Shown here one piece after another: positions 25,028 to 35,550 of a DNA stretch of 59,552 bases. Position 1 is the first letter of the stretch, and the number at the start of each line of letters is the position of its first letter. The stretch is from UBA877 sp034436335 (GTDB lineage Bacteria; Chloroflexota; Anaerolineae; Anaerolineales; Villigracilaceae): NCBI GenBank assembly GCA_034436335.1, contig DAOTVO010000001.1:1-59552 (forward strand). The letters are read 5' to 3'. The notes under the pieces are model-generated. The model searched no databases. It had not been told where the DNA came from and saw only the letters and a program-made list of their open reading frames with translations. The translations under genes and the position numbers were made by a program.

Positions 25028-25111
25028 ATGGTCAAGACATCCCTTTTCATCCTCGTCTTCGTCAGCGGGGGGATGATTCTACCTCCTCGGAGTGCGCCTG
25101 TTGACCGGTAG
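25028..25111 (+). CDS. 27-residue leader peptide of the ABC exporter operon
   Basis: An ATG at 25028 with a full Shine-Dalgarno (AAAGGAGG, 25012-25019) opens a 27-codon frame ending in TAG at 25109-25111. The peptide starts MVKTSLFILVFVSGG and continues MILPPRSAPVDR: hydrophobic, then Pro/Arg-rich. It is too short for the usual coding tests, but its position between a strong promoter and an intrinsic terminator, and the overlap of codons 21-24 with a pairing switch segment, argue that it is translated to control downstream transcription, as BmrB does for bmrCD in Bacillus. The peptide sequence itself resembles nothing I know. Confidence 0.6.
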   Translation: MVKTSLFILVFVSGGMILPPRSAPVDR

Positions 25112-25134
25112 GGTCGCGTTGCGTGTCTGTCACA

Positions 25135-25168
25135 GCCACGGTGCACTCCAGCACCGTGGCTTTTTTTT
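25135..25168 (+). terminator. Intrinsic terminator inside the ABC leader
   Basis: GCCACGGTGC (25135-25144) and GCACCGTGGC (25151-25160) form a perfect 10-bp stem with loop ACTCCA, followed by eight T residues. It lies 125 bp before the ABC gene it would shut off. Confidence 0.9.
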
Positions 25169-25293
25169 GGACGGTGGATGGAACGCGATTTTCAAGTCGC
25201 AACTCAAAGGCGAAAAGGCGATATGAAGGTCGCAGCCCAGAAACCTCACAAAATCTTCGCGAATGGAATAGGCAATCACAAGAAAGATACAAA

Positions 25294-27123
25294 ATGTCAA
25301 TCGCTGCAAACTCAACCTACTTTGATTTCCGCAAGGCGCTGAGCAAGAACCGCCTGCGCGGCATGCTGCGCATGATGAGCGGTTACCGCATGGCCTACGT
25401 GGCCGCCAACCTGACGCTGGCCGTCTCCTCCCTGGCAAAGACGGCCACCTACCTGTTGCTGCGGGACTTCGCCGACACGGTGACGGGTCACGCCCACCCC
25501 TTTGCCGGCTCGCTGGCCGCGACCCTGGTCTGGATTGCGCTCGGCTTCGTCGCCCTGGCGCTGGTCGAGGGCGGATTCGCCTTCCTCTCCAGCCGCTTGG
25601 CCTCGTTCTCAGCGGAAAACATCACCCGCCGCCTGCGCAACTTCCTCTTCGACCACCTCCAGCGCCTGCCGTTCTCCTACCACAGCCGGACGCCCACCGG
25701 CGACCTGATCGAGCGCGTCACCTCGGACGTGGACTCGGTGCGGACGTTCTTCAACGACCAGGCCATCGGCGTCGGGCGCATCGTCCTGCTGTTCGTCATC
25801 AACTTCGCCGCCATCTGGTCGCTCTCGTGGAAACTGGCGCTGGCTTCGGTGGTGGTCGTGCCGGTCATCGTGGCCGTCTCCGTTTGGTTCTTCAAGAAAG
25901 TCAGCAACGCCTATGAAGCCTACCAGGAGCAGGAGGCGAAACTCTCCACCACCCTGCAGGAAAACCTGACCGGCGTGCGGGTCGTCAAGGCCTTTGCCCG
26001 CCAGGACTTCGAGAAGGAAAAATTCGAGCAGGATAACTGGGAAAAGTTCCAGCGCGGCAAGAAACTGCTCAAGATGCACTCGCTCTTCTGGCCGCTCTCG
26101 GACATCCTGTGCGGCTTTCAGATGCTGGGCGGCTTCGTCTTCGCCGGCATCCTGGCTGTCCATGGCGAAATCACCATCGGGACGTATCCGGCCTATGTGG
26201 GGCTGGTGGTCTGGCTCATCTGGCCGATGCGCAATCTGGGACGCATTATCGTCAACACCTCCACTGGGCTGGTCTCCTACGACCGGCTGATGGAAATCGT
26301 CCGCCAGGAACGCGAAGCGCTGACCGAGGGCCGCGTCCAGCCGCAGGGTCCGGCGCGGGGCGAAATCGTCTTCGAAGACGTCTCGTTCCAGTACAATGAC
26401 GGGAATACCGACGTCGTTCGGCATGTCTCGTTCCACGTCCGGCCGGGGCAGTCGGCGGCGCTGATGGGTTCGACCGGTTCGGGCAAGACCACGCTGGTCA
26501 ACCTGCTGCCGCGCTTCTATGATTATACCGGCGGGCGGATTCTGCTCGACGGCGTGGAACTCAAGGACTACCCGCGCGCTTGGCCGCGGGCGCAAATCGG
26601 CATCGTCGAGCAGGAGCCGTTCCTGTTCAGCCGCTCGATTCGCGAGAACATCACCTACGGGGTCGGGCGCGACGTGCCGCAGGAGGAGGTCGAAGCCGCC
26701 GCCCGCGCCGCCGCCATCCACGAAGCGATTCTGACCTTCCCCGAGGGCTACAATACCCTGGTCGGCGAGAAGGGTGTGACGCTCTCCGGCGGGCAGAAGC
26801 AGCGCGTCGCTATCGCCCGCACGCTGCTCAAGAACCCGCGCATCCTCATCCTGGACGATTCGACCTCCAGCGTGGACACCGAGACGGAGGCCGAAATCCG
26901 CGCCGCCCTGAACCGGCTGATGGAGAACCGCACCACCTTCATCATCGCTCACCGCATCCAGTCGGTCATGAACGCCGACCTGATTGTGGTGATGGACAAG
27001 GGCGAGGTGGTGCAAATGGGCACACACGCAGAACTGCTGGCGCAGGACGGCATGTATCGGAAGATTTACGAGATCCAGACGAGGATTGAAGAAGAGTTGG
27101 AGCAAGAGATTCGCGCGTTTTAA
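25294..27123 (+). CDS. ABC exporter half-transporter, degenerate-site subunit
   Basis: A 609-residue half-transporter: an ABC type IV membrane domain with about six helices (45-340) and a C-terminal ATPase domain. Walker A is GSTGSGKT (392-399) and the signature is LSGGQ (about 497-501). Walker B is ILILDDSTSSVD, in which the catalytic Glu is replaced by Asp (Asp522). The next gene has the complementary defect, so the two form an asymmetric heterodimeric drug or lipid exporter like BmrCD, LmrCD or TM287/288. I place the start at the ATG at 25294; a longer frame from 25123 would run through the terminator and has no family match. Confidence 0.92.
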   Translation: MSIAANSTYFDFRKALSKNRLRGMLRMMSGYRMAYVAANLTLAVSSLAKTATYLLLRDFADTVTGHAHPFAGSLAATLVWIALGFVALALVEGGFAFLSSRLASFSAENITRRLRNFLFDHLQRLPFSYHSRTPTGDLIERVTSDVDSVRTFFNDQAIGVGRIVLLFVINFAAIWSLSWKLALASVVVVPVIVAVSVWFFKKVSNAYEAYQEQEAKLSTTLQENLTGVRVVKAFARQDFEKEKFEQDNWEKFQRGKKLLKMHSLFWPLSDILCGFQMLGGFVFAGILAVHGEITIGTYPAYVGLVVWLIWPMRNLGRIIVNTSTGLVSYDRLMEIVRQEREALTEGRVQPQGPARGEIVFEDVSFQYNDGNTDVVRHVSFHVRPGQSAALMGSTGSGKTTLVNLLPRFYDYTGGRILLDGVELKDYPRAWPRAQIGIVEQEPFLFSRSIRENITYGVGRDVPQEEVEAAARAAAIHEAILTFPEGYNTLVGEKGVTLSGGQKQRVAIARTLLKNPRILILDDSTSSVDTETEAEIRAALNRLMENRTTFIIAHRIQSVMNADLIVVMDKGEVVQMGTHAELLAQDGMYRKIYEIQTRIEEELEQEIRAF

Positions 27124-27222
27124 CACAAAGGGCACGAAGGTAAGCACAAAGGACACAAGAAAAACAAAAAAGGAAAAAAGATGCTTTGTGGCCTTCGTGC
27201 CACCCTTCGTGACCTTTGTGTT
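27122..27222. repeat. 101-bp long-arm hairpin element between ABC genes
   Basis: AACACAAAGGGCACGAAGG (27122-27140) pairs imperfectly with CCTTCGTGACCTTTGTGTT (27204-27222), enclosing an A-rich centre. A relative lies at 45080-45163. It sits between two operonic genes, so if transcribed it would fold in the mRNA. Confidence 0.65.
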
Positions 27223-27240
27223 GAAAAACGGAGAAAAAGT

Positions 27241-29070
27241 ATGACTGACGAACTCATCGAACTCGAAGAAGAAGAACACACCAGCCCGCTGACCGGCGAG
27301 ACGTTCCGGCGCATCCTGGGGCTGCTCAAACCGCACCGGCGCTGGATGGTCGGCTTCCTGCTCACCATCGCCCTGACCGCCGGACTGGACGCCCTCTTCA
27401 CCTACATCAACCGCGGCCTGATTGACGAAGGCATCGGGCGCGGCAGCATCCCCGCCATCTGGCGCTACGCGGCCTACTACGGCGGTCTGCAACTCGTCCA
27501 GGCCGGGCTGGTCTTCGGTTTCATTTACCTGGCCGGCATCCTCGGCGAGCGCATCCAGTACGACATCCGCAAGGCGCTCTTCAACCACCTGCAAGACCTC
27601 TCGCTCTCGTTCTACAGCCAGAACGCGGTCGGGCGGCTGATGGCACGCGTCACCTCGGACTCGGGGCGCGTCTCCAGCCTGATGACCTGGGGCCTGTTGG
27701 ACGTGACCTGGGCAGTGGTGAGCGTCATTTCCTCGGTGGTCTTCATGCTGGTCATCAACTGGAAACTGGCGCTGATCGTCTTTTCAATCATCCCTATCCT
27801 GCTGGTCATCGCCGTCAACTTCCGCAAGAAGATTCTGGTGGAATTCCGCAAGAGCCGCCGCGCCAATTCGAAGATCACCGGCGAGTTCAACCAGAACATC
27901 CAGGGCGTGCGCGTCGTCAAGGCGCTCGGCCGCGAGGACGAAAACCTGCGCGAGTTCTCGCACCTGACCGACGACATGTTCCGCGCCTCCTTCCGCGCCG
28001 CCTGGCTCTCGGCGCTCTTCCTGCCGACCGTGCAAATCGTCTCGGCCTTTGCTCTGGGCGCCATCGTCTGGTACGGCGGGATGCAAAGCCTGACGGCGCG
28101 TTTCAGCGTCGGCGACATCCACGCCTTCGTCTCGTACCTGACCTTCATGATTTGGCCGGTGCAGGACCTGGCGCGCGTCTACGCCGAAATGCAGCACGCA
28201 GTCGCCTCGGCGGAGCGCATCTTCAAATTGCTGGACACCCCGCCCGAGGTGCGCGACCGCCCCGGCGCCCTGCCCGCCCCCACCCTGCGCGGCGTCATCG
28301 AGTTCGAGCACGTCTCCTTCGCCTACGAGGACGGCAAGCCGGTCATCCAAGATTTCAACCTGCGGGTCGAGCCGGGCGAGACCGTGGCCCTGGTCGGCGA
28401 GACCGGCGGCGGCAAGACGACCATCGCCAACCTCTTGTGCCGCTTCTACGAGCCGACGGCAGGCGTCATCCGCATCAACGGGCGCGATTACCGCGACTAC
28501 ACGCTCGAGTCGATTCAATCGCGCATCGGCGTCGTCCTGCAGACCCCGCACCTGTTCTCCGGCACGATTCGCGAGAACCTGCGCTATGGCCGCCTGGAGG
28601 CGAGCGACGAGGAGATCGAGGCCGCGGCGCGCCTGGCCGGGGCGCACGACTTCATCGTCACCCTCGAGAAAGGCTACGACCAGCCGGTCGGCGAGGGCGG
28701 CAACCTGCTCTCGGTGGGGCAGAAACAACTCATCAGCATCGCCCGCGCCGTGCTGGCGAACCCGGAGATTCTCATCCTGGACGAGGCGACCTCCAGCGTG
28801 GACACGCTGACCGAGGCGCTCATCCAGCGCGGCATGGAGGCCCTGATGAGCGGGCGCACGTCCTTTGTCATCGCCCACCGGCTCTCGACCATCAAGCGCG
28901 CCGACCGAATTGTGGTCATCGAAGGCGGGCGGATTGTCGAGAGCGGCACGCACGCCGACTTGCTCCACCGGCGCGGTCACTACTATCGTCTGTACACGCG
29001 GCAATTCAAATTCGAGAAGGAACAGGCTTACGGGGTGGCAGCGCCCGGCGCGGTGCCGGTCATTAAGTAA
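27241..29070 (+). CDS. ABC exporter half-transporter, catalytic-site subunit
   Basis: A 609-residue half-transporter with six predicted membrane helices and an ATPase domain. Walker A is GETGGGKT (386-393). The signature is degenerate, LSVGQ (490-494). Walker B is canonical, ILILDEATSSVD with Glu515. With the preceding subunit this gives one competent site (this Walker A/B plus the partner LSGGQ) and one degenerate site (partner Asp522 plus this LSVGQ). About 15 acidic residues (ELIELEEEEHTS) precede the membrane domain. Substrates are not predictable. The ATG at 27241 is the first start after the repeat. Confidence 0.92.
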   Translation: MTDELIELEEEEHTSPLTGETFRRILGLLKPHRRWMVGFLLTIALTAGLDALFTYINRGLIDEGIGRGSIPAIWRYAAYYGGLQLVQAGLVFGFIYLAGILGERIQYDIRKALFNHLQDLSLSFYSQNAVGRLMARVTSDSGRVSSLMTWGLLDVTWAVVSVISSVVFMLVINWKLALIVFSIIPILLVIAVNFRKKILVEFRKSRRANSKITGEFNQNIQGVRVVKALGREDENLREFSHLTDDMFRASFRAAWLSALFLPTVQIVSAFALGAIVWYGGMQSLTARFSVGDIHAFVSYLTFMIWPVQDLARVYAEMQHAVASAERIFKLLDTPPEVRDRPGALPAPTLRGVIEFEHVSFAYEDGKPVIQDFNLRVEPGETVALVGETGGGKTTIANLLCRFYEPTAGVIRINGRDYRDYTLESIQSRIGVVLQTPHLFSGTIRENLRYGRLEASDEEIEAAARLAGAHDFIVTLEKGYDQPVGEGGNLLSVGQKQLISIARAVLANPEILILDEATSSVDTLTEALIQRGMEALMSGRTSFVIAHRLSTIKRADRIVVIEGGRIVESGTHADLLHRRGHYYRLYTRQFKFEKEQAYGVAAPGAVPVIK

Positions 29071-29131
29071 GCGCGGAGTTTGCTGCGATTTACAAGTTTG
29101 GCCTCATTGGGTAGGCAGTTACCTCTGGGCT

Positions 29132-29692
29132 TTATTTTCCTTTCAGAGGGCGCGGGGGCGCCTCGACAGTGGTGGTGTATAAATCCGCCCCCAAATACAG
29201 CGCCGGATGAATCCGTTCCACGGCCAGCCTCTTTTCCGTGAAGGCAGTCTCGTCCAGGTGAGTGCGGATGATTTCACCTACGAACAGGTCATGGTCGCCG
29301 CAGGGATGGCGCTCGACCAGACGGCACTCGTAGGCCGCGTAGGCGTCCTGCAGGATGGGGGCCAGGGCGTCGGGCAACGGTTCGGTTTTCAGGTCGAAGG
29401 CGCGGAATTTATCCAGGTCGCGGCCAGAGTTGCGTCCCACGGCGGCGATCTTTTCAGCCTGTTCGAAGGGGAGAAAATTGACCGCAAACGCTTCGCTTTC
29501 GACAATCAGTTCATAGGAGAAACGTTTTTTGGAAATCAGCACGCCGTAGAGCGGCGGCGTGAAGGAAAGCGCCGAGTGCCAGGCGCAGGCCAGCGCGTTT
29601 GAGTGCTCGCGACCGTGCATCGTTACCACCGCGGCCACGACCGGGTAAAAGTGGTTCAGATGGGCGACGGTATCGAGGGAAATCTTCGCCAT
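29132..29692 (-). CDS. Flavin reductase-like protein (FMN-binding split barrel)
   Basis: A 186-residue protein from the ATG at 29692, preceded by GGAGG. The opening VAHLNHFYPVVAAVVTMHG, NALACAWHSALSFTPPLYGV and the segment ESEAFAVNFLPFEQAEKIA are typical of the flavin reductase / FMN-binding split-barrel family. HPCGDHDLFVGEI matches the family HxxGDHxxxxGxV motif. Such proteins bind FMN and reduce flavins or unknown substrates. It converges with the ABC gene, with 61 bp between. Confidence 0.9.
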   Translation of the reverse strand: MAKISLDTVAHLNHFYPVVAAVVTMHGREHSNALACAWHSALSFTPPLYGVLISKKRFSYELIVESEAFAVNFLPFEQAEKIAAVGRNSGRDLDKFRAFDLKTEPLPDALAPILQDAYAAYECRLVERHPCGDHDLFVGEIIRTHLDETAFTEKRLAVERIHPALYLGADLYTTTVEAPPRPLKGK

Positions 29693-29763
29693 TTTGCCTC
29701 CTGAATGTGGAGTCCGGCAACTTATCATCCCTGAAGGGTGTCAGTTGTCGGCAGCCCAGCCCC

Positions 29764-29820
29764 TCCGAAGTCTGAAGATTTCGGAGCGAAGCAGGTGGCG
29801 GGGATGGAATCCCACCCTGC
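29764..29820. repeat. Degenerate palindromic elements
   Basis: CTCCGAAGTCTGAAGATTTCGGAG resembles a worn copy of the 33-bp AGACTTCCGAAGTCT element, followed by a GGTGGCGGGGATGGAATCCC palindrome related to that at 11934. Both lie between the flavin reductase and rRNA methyltransferase genes. Confidence 0.5.
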
Positions 29821-29841
29821 ATGACTGCACGAAATCGCAGA

Positions 29842-30630
29842 TCAGAGATTTGGGCGACATCGCTGCCGCACGGCTTCGTAAAGAATAATCGCCGCCGAGA
29901 CCGAGACGTTCAGCGAATTGACCTTGCCCGCCATCGGGATTTTGACCTGTAAATCGGCATTCTCCAGCCAAAAATCAGACAGGCCCTCGTCCTCCGCGCC
30001 GACGGCGATGCAGAGCGGGCCGCGCAGGTCGGCCTCGAAGTGGAGCGCTTCGGCTTGCGGCGTGGCGGCCAGGACCCGAATCCGGCGCGCCCGCAGCCAG
30101 GCCAGGGCCTCGGCGGAGGTTGTCTCGGCGGCCGGGACGGTGAAGAGCGTGCCGCGGCTGGCGCGAACAACGTTCGGGCTGTACAAATCGACGCGCGGGT
30201 CGCAGACCAGCACCCCGTCCACGCCGGCCGCGTCGGCCGTGCGCAGGATCGCCCCCAGGTTGCCGGGCTTCTCGACCGATTCGGTCAGAACCAGGAGCGG
30301 CGCGGCAGAAAGCGGGAGCAGGTCGAGGGTCCGGTGCGGCAGCGGGAAGACGGCCAGCCAGCCGTCGGGGCCCTCGCGGTGGCTCATCTTTTCGAAGACG
30401 GCGCGGGAAACGGTGACAGGCTCGAGGTCCAGCCCCGGCACGGATTTTCCGGCGGCGAGTTCCTGGCAGAAAAAGACTTCGCGCGGGCGCATCCCGCCGG
30501 CCATGGCGAGTTCGATCTCGTAGGCCCCCTCGACCAGCATCACACCGTCCCGCTGGCGCTGACGGCGGTCGTCACGCAGTTTGACGATATACTTGACACG
30601 CGGATTTTGCAGGCTGATGATTTCAGGCAT
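29842..30630 (-). CDS. RNA 2'-O-methyltransferase, TrmH/SpoU family
   Basis: A 262-residue SPOUT methyltransferase starting at the ATG at 30630. The N-terminal substrate-binding domain (EIISLQNPRVKYIVKLRDDR, VMLVEGAYEIELAMAGG) resembles the 23S rRNA Gm2251/TsnR branch. SPOUT motif 1 is ESVEKPGNLGAILRTADAAG, motif 2 LCIAVGAEDEGLSDFWL and motif 3 KIPMAGKVNSLNVSVSAAI. It probably methylates a ribose in rRNA; the target is not predictable. A longer frame to 30768 is rejected because a strong -10 box lies just before 30630. Confidence 0.92.
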   Translation of the reverse strand: MPEIISLQNPRVKYIVKLRDDRRQRQRDGVMLVEGAYEIELAMAGGMRPREVFFCQELAAGKSVPGLDLEPVTVSRAVFEKMSHREGPDGWLAVFPLPHRTLDLLPLSAAPLLVLTESVEKPGNLGAILRTADAAGVDGVLVCDPRVDLYSPNVVRASRGTLFTVPAAETTSAEALAWLRARRIRVLAATPQAEALHFEADLRGPLCIAVGAEDEGLSDFWLENADLQVKIPMAGKVNSLNVSVSAAIILYEAVRQRCRPNL

Positions 30631-30636
30631 AAGGCA

Positions 30637-30645
30637 AGTATACCA
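30637..30645 (-). promoter_or_regulatory. Extended -10 promoter of the rRNA methyltransferase, probably leaderless
   Basis: On the minus strand TGGTATACT (TATACT at 30642-30637) ends 6 nt before the ATG at 30630. No Shine-Dalgarno is seen. Confidence 0.55.
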
Positions 30646-30721
30646 AGAAGAGGCAGAGGCTGAACTTTTGGGCGATACCCAATTGGCGTAAGCGGGGGCA
30701 TAATCAAGGGTGGAGGTAGTC

Positions 30722-31765
30722 ATGAGCAAAAAACTGTTCTTTCCTGTCCTGGTCATTTTGTTGACCATCCTGGCTTGCAGTGCGCCGGCCGGTTCGCCGA
30801 CTCCTGCTCCCGACGGAATTGTGCAGGGCGTTGTTTACGCCGACCTGAACGGCGACGGCACGATTGACGACAGCGAGCAGATGTCGCGGGTGGATGGCGC
30901 AACGGTGACACTGACCGATTGCGGCCCCACCCAGACACAGTTGACCGACACCGAAGGCAAGTTCCGCTTCGAGAATTTGCCGACAGGCACCTGTCACGTA
31001 TCGGTGAGCAAGGGCGGCTGGGAGTATATCGGCTCGTACCCTGCGCTGGGCGTCTATCCGATTCCGGTCGCTTCGGACCCGGACCTGCCAACCGCTTTCA
31101 GCATTTACATGGCCCCGGTGATGGACTTCATCCCCAGCGACACGCCGACGCCGGTCATCACCCCAACGCCGACGCTGGTTGTGACACCCACGTCCGCCGC
31201 GCCGATGGTGACGCCCACCAGCGAGAACGTCAACTGCCGCTTCGGGCCAGGGACGAATTACCTGTCCATTGGCTCGCTGCGGCTGGGCGAAGTGGTCCCC
31301 ATTCGGGGGACGATTGCCGACCGATCCTGGTGGCAAATTGAAGACCCGCGCAATCCGGGGACGATGTGCTGGGTGAAGGCCGATCTGACGACCGCCAGCG
31401 GCGACCTGTCGCTTGTGCCGGTGCTGGCCGCGCCCAGCGGGCTGGTAACGGATGTGGCCGTCAGCGTTTCGGGCGGGCCGACCATTCACGGCTACTGCGA
31501 CATGCCGAACCCGGTCACTTTCTCGGTTTCTATCACCACCAATGGGCCGGCAACGGTCAAGTACCATATCGAAATCTTCAACAGCGACGGCAGCCTGCGC
31601 AATGCCACGGCCGATGAAACCCTGATCTTCAGCGCCTATGGCACACAGACGTTCGACCCAGGCGGCGCATACAAGACCAATTGCGGTAGTTTTTACATCA
31701 AGGTCATCGTGACATCGCCGAACAACAAGACGGCACAGTACAACTGGACGGTGGTTTCTCCGTAA
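30722..31765 (+). CDS. Lipoprotein with SdrD B-like domain, TP-rich linker and SH3b domain
   Basis: A 347-residue protein. The lipobox LAC (Cys19) follows a hydrophobic signal. Domains in order: a Cna-B/SdrD-like domain (about 34-125) containing DLNGDGTIDDSEQ, a dockerin/EF-hand-like Ca2+ loop, and TDTEGKFRFENLPTGTCHVS; a Thr/Pro linker (about 140-175, TPTPVITPTPTLVVTPTS); an SH3b domain (about 179-230, VNCRFGPGTNYLSIGSLRLG to CWVKADL); and a C-terminal beta domain. It is probably a surface-exposed envelope protein. GGAGGT precedes the ATG at 30722. Confidence 0.85.
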   Translation: MSKKLFFPVLVILLTILACSAPAGSPTPAPDGIVQGVVYADLNGDGTIDDSEQMSRVDGATVTLTDCGPTQTQLTDTEGKFRFENLPTGTCHVSVSKGGWEYIGSYPALGVYPIPVASDPDLPTAFSIYMAPVMDFIPSDTPTPVITPTPTLVVTPTSAAPMVTPTSENVNCRFGPGTNYLSIGSLRLGEVVPIRGTIADRSWWQIEDPRNPGTMCWVKADLTTASGDLSLVPVLAAPSGLVTDVAVSVSGGPTIHGYCDMPNPVTFSVSITTNGPATVKYHIEIFNSDGSLRNATADETLIFSAYGTQTFDPGGAYKTNCGSFYIKVIVTSPNNKTAQYNWTVVSP

Positions 31766-31774
31766 CTTATAAAA

Positions 31775-31807
31775 GAAGTAGGTCGGACTGACAATCCGAC
31801 CTACTTC
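31775..31807. terminator. 13-bp-stem hairpin between converging genes
   Basis: GAAGTAGGTCGGA (31775-31787) pairs perfectly with TCCGACCTACTTC (31795-31807) around CTGACAA. It lies between two converging genes and belongs to the TAGGxCGGATT palindrome family. Confidence 0.65.
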
Positions 31808-31833
31808 ATAAATAGTCTGACCAGCGGTCCGGC

Positions 31834-33639
31834 CTACTGTTTTTCTTCGTCCGAAAAGCCGGTGCGGTAGAGGTCGTAATACGTGCCTTCCATCGCCAAC
31901 AATTCGCTGTGCGTCCCTTCTTCCACGATGCGGCCATCGTGAATGACCACAATCCGGTCGGCGTTGCGGATGGTGGAGAGACGGTGAGCGATAACGAAGG
32001 AGGTGCGTCCCTGTAAGAGCAGGGAAAGCGCCCGCTGGATAATCTGCTCGGTCTGCGTATCCACGCTGGAGGTGGCTTCGTCGAGGATGAGAATGCGCGG
32101 GTTGGCCAGCAGGGCGCGGGCGAAGGAAATGAGTTGCCGCTGTCCGACCGAGAGCAGGACGCCGCCCTCCTCCACCGAGGTATCGTAACCGTTGCGTAAG
32201 CCCATAATGAAGTTGTGCGCGCCGACCGCCCGCGCCGCGGCAGCGACTTCCTCATCTGAAGCATCCAGCCGCCCGAACAGAATATTTTCCTTCACCGTGC
32301 CATTGAACAGAAAGGGGTCCTGCAGCACCATGCCCATCTGCCGCCGCAGGCTTTGCTGAGTCACTGTCCGCAAGTCCACGCCGTCCACGCGCACACAGCC
32401 CGAGGTCGGGTCGTGGAAGCGCGCCAGCAGTTTGACGAGGGTGGTCTTGCCGGCGCCGGTCTCGCCGACGATGGCAACCGTCTCGCCGGGACGGATGTGC
32501 AGGTTGATGTTCTGCAGGACGGGAGTCGGGTCGTCTGCGTAGTGAAAGGAGACGTTCTCGAAGCGCACCTCGCCGCGAAGGGTGGGCAATTCAATTGCAT
32601 CCGGCGCATCCTCGACCTCGATGGGGGTATCCAGCAGTCCGGCCAGGCGCTCGACCCCGGCCATGGTGGATTGCAGGGTGTCGAAGCGGCGGCTCAGGTC
32701 GCGAATCGGCTCGAAGAAACGGTCAATGTAGAGGACGAAGGCGACCAGCACACCGGGGGTAATGGTCTCACCCAGGACGGCCGCGCCGCCCAGCCAGACG
32801 ACCAGCATGGTGGCAATTGCCCCGAGCGCGTCCACAAGGGGCGAGAAACTAGCTGAGACGCGCGCCGCCGAGATGCTGGTCTCCAGGTAGTAGCGGTTGA
32901 CGTAGTCGCGAAAGTGGGCGTAGTTGTAGTCCTGACGGGAGAAGGCCTGCACCACGCGCACGCCGTTGACGTTTTCGGCCAGTACGGAGTTAACCCATGA
33001 GACGGCGGCGCGTACCCGACGGTAGACTCGGCGCGCCACGCGGCGGAAGAGGACGGTCGCCAGGACCATCAGCGGCAGGACACTGAAGGTGATGAGCGAG
33101 AGTTTCAAATCCATGCCGAGCATGGCAACAAGAATGCCCACCAGAACGAAAATATCGCGCGCCATCGCCAGGATAGCCCAGGTGATGAAATCACGCAGGG
33201 TCTCGACATCGTTGATGACGCGGGTCAGGACGCGTCCCACGCTCCAGTGCGAGTAGAAACTGAGCGAAAGCGCCTGCAAATGGTCGAAGAGCGAGCGCCG
33301 CAGGTCGTAGATGATAGATTGACCGACGCGCGCCATCATGTTGACGCGCAGGTAAATCAGCACCCATTGGGCGGAGGCCGCCGCCAGGTAGCCCAGGACA
33401 GTGTTGCGCAGGGCGATTGGGTCGGCCTTGGCGAGGCCTTCGTCAATGGCGAGTTTGACAAAATACGGCCCCAGCACAGAGGCGGTAGCCGTGCCGAGCA
33501 TGAGCAGAAGCGCCAGGAACAGCCGCCAGCGGTACGGGCGGACAAATTGCCAGATGCGCCGGGCAATGCGCGGGTCGAAGTTCTTGTCATACTGTTCTTC
33601 AGATTGGGTGACGTAGGCAGGAGGGATGATTTGAGTCAT
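31834..33639 (-). CDS. ABC exporter half-transporter, catalytic-site subunit (second pair)
   Basis: A 601-residue half-transporter with about six membrane helices and an ATPase domain: Walker A GETGAGKT, degenerate signature LSVGQRQ, canonical Walker B ILILDEATSSVD. This is the same pattern as the gene at 27241. Its partner, encoded just upstream at 33684-35504, carries the opposite pattern. The start ATG (33639) has no Shine-Dalgarno and is the last unit of a heptamer array (minus-strand ATGACTC). Confidence 0.92.
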   Translation of the reverse strand: MTQIIPPAYVTQSEEQYDKNFDPRIARRIWQFVRPYRWRLFLALLLMLGTATASVLGPYFVKLAIDEGLAKADPIALRNTVLGYLAAASAQWVLIYLRVNMMARVGQSIIYDLRRSLFDHLQALSLSFYSHWSVGRVLTRVINDVETLRDFITWAILAMARDIFVLVGILVAMLGMDLKLSLITFSVLPLMVLATVLFRRVARRVYRRVRAAVSWVNSVLAENVNGVRVVQAFSRQDYNYAHFRDYVNRYYLETSISAARVSASFSPLVDALGAIATMLVVWLGGAAVLGETITPGVLVAFVLYIDRFFEPIRDLSRRFDTLQSTMAGVERLAGLLDTPIEVEDAPDAIELPTLRGEVRFENVSFHYADDPTPVLQNINLHIRPGETVAIVGETGAGKTTLVKLLARFHDPTSGCVRVDGVDLRTVTQQSLRRQMGMVLQDPFLFNGTVKENILFGRLDASDEEVAAAARAVGAHNFIMGLRNGYDTSVEEGGVLLSVGQRQLISFARALLANPRILILDEATSSVDTQTEQIIQRALSLLLQGRTSFVIAHRLSTIRNADRIVVIHDGRIVEEGTHSELLAMEGTYYDLYRTGFSDEEKQ

Positions 33640-33674
33640 AAGTCGGGAGTCACTGGTCGTTAGTCGTCAGTAAA
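33640..33674 (-). repeat. Heptamer array before the second-pair ABC gene
   Basis: On the minus strand, units ACTGACG, ACTAACG, ACCAGTG, ACTCCCG and ACTTATG are in 7-bp register and run into the start codon at 33639-33637. They occupy most of the 44-bp gap between the two ABC genes. Confidence 0.7.
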
Positions 33675-33683
33675 AATCAAAGG

Positions 33684-35504
<1,821 letters not shown>

Positions 35505-35550
35505 GAGTCGAAAGTCTGGAGTCAAAAGTCTGATGTCGAATAGTGGCCAG

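Larger units (their letters stand above)
25017..25168 (+). promoter_or_regulatory. Candidate ribosome-mediated transcription attenuator
   Basis: Segment A (25017-25027, AGGCGCACTTC, next to the leader Shine-Dalgarno) pairs with segment B (25089-25099, GGAGTGCGCCT) over 11 bp with one G-U. Segment B also pairs with segment C (25140-25149, GGTGCACTCC) over 10 bp with one G-U. Segment C overlaps the 5' arm and loop of the terminator (25135-25168). The three pairings are mutually exclusive. If A pairs with B the terminator forms; a ribosome held early on the leader ORF hides A, frees B and lets B-C block the terminator. This logic is inferred from sequence only. Confidence 0.7.

Noticed and set aside
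25123..25293. N-terminal extension of the first ABC subunit
   Set aside because: The extra 57 codons would run through the intrinsic terminator and have no similarity to ABC exporters.
25609..27594. 661-codon antisense frame across two ABC genes
   Set aside because: It spans the intergenic hairpin and two real genes and has no recognisable domain.
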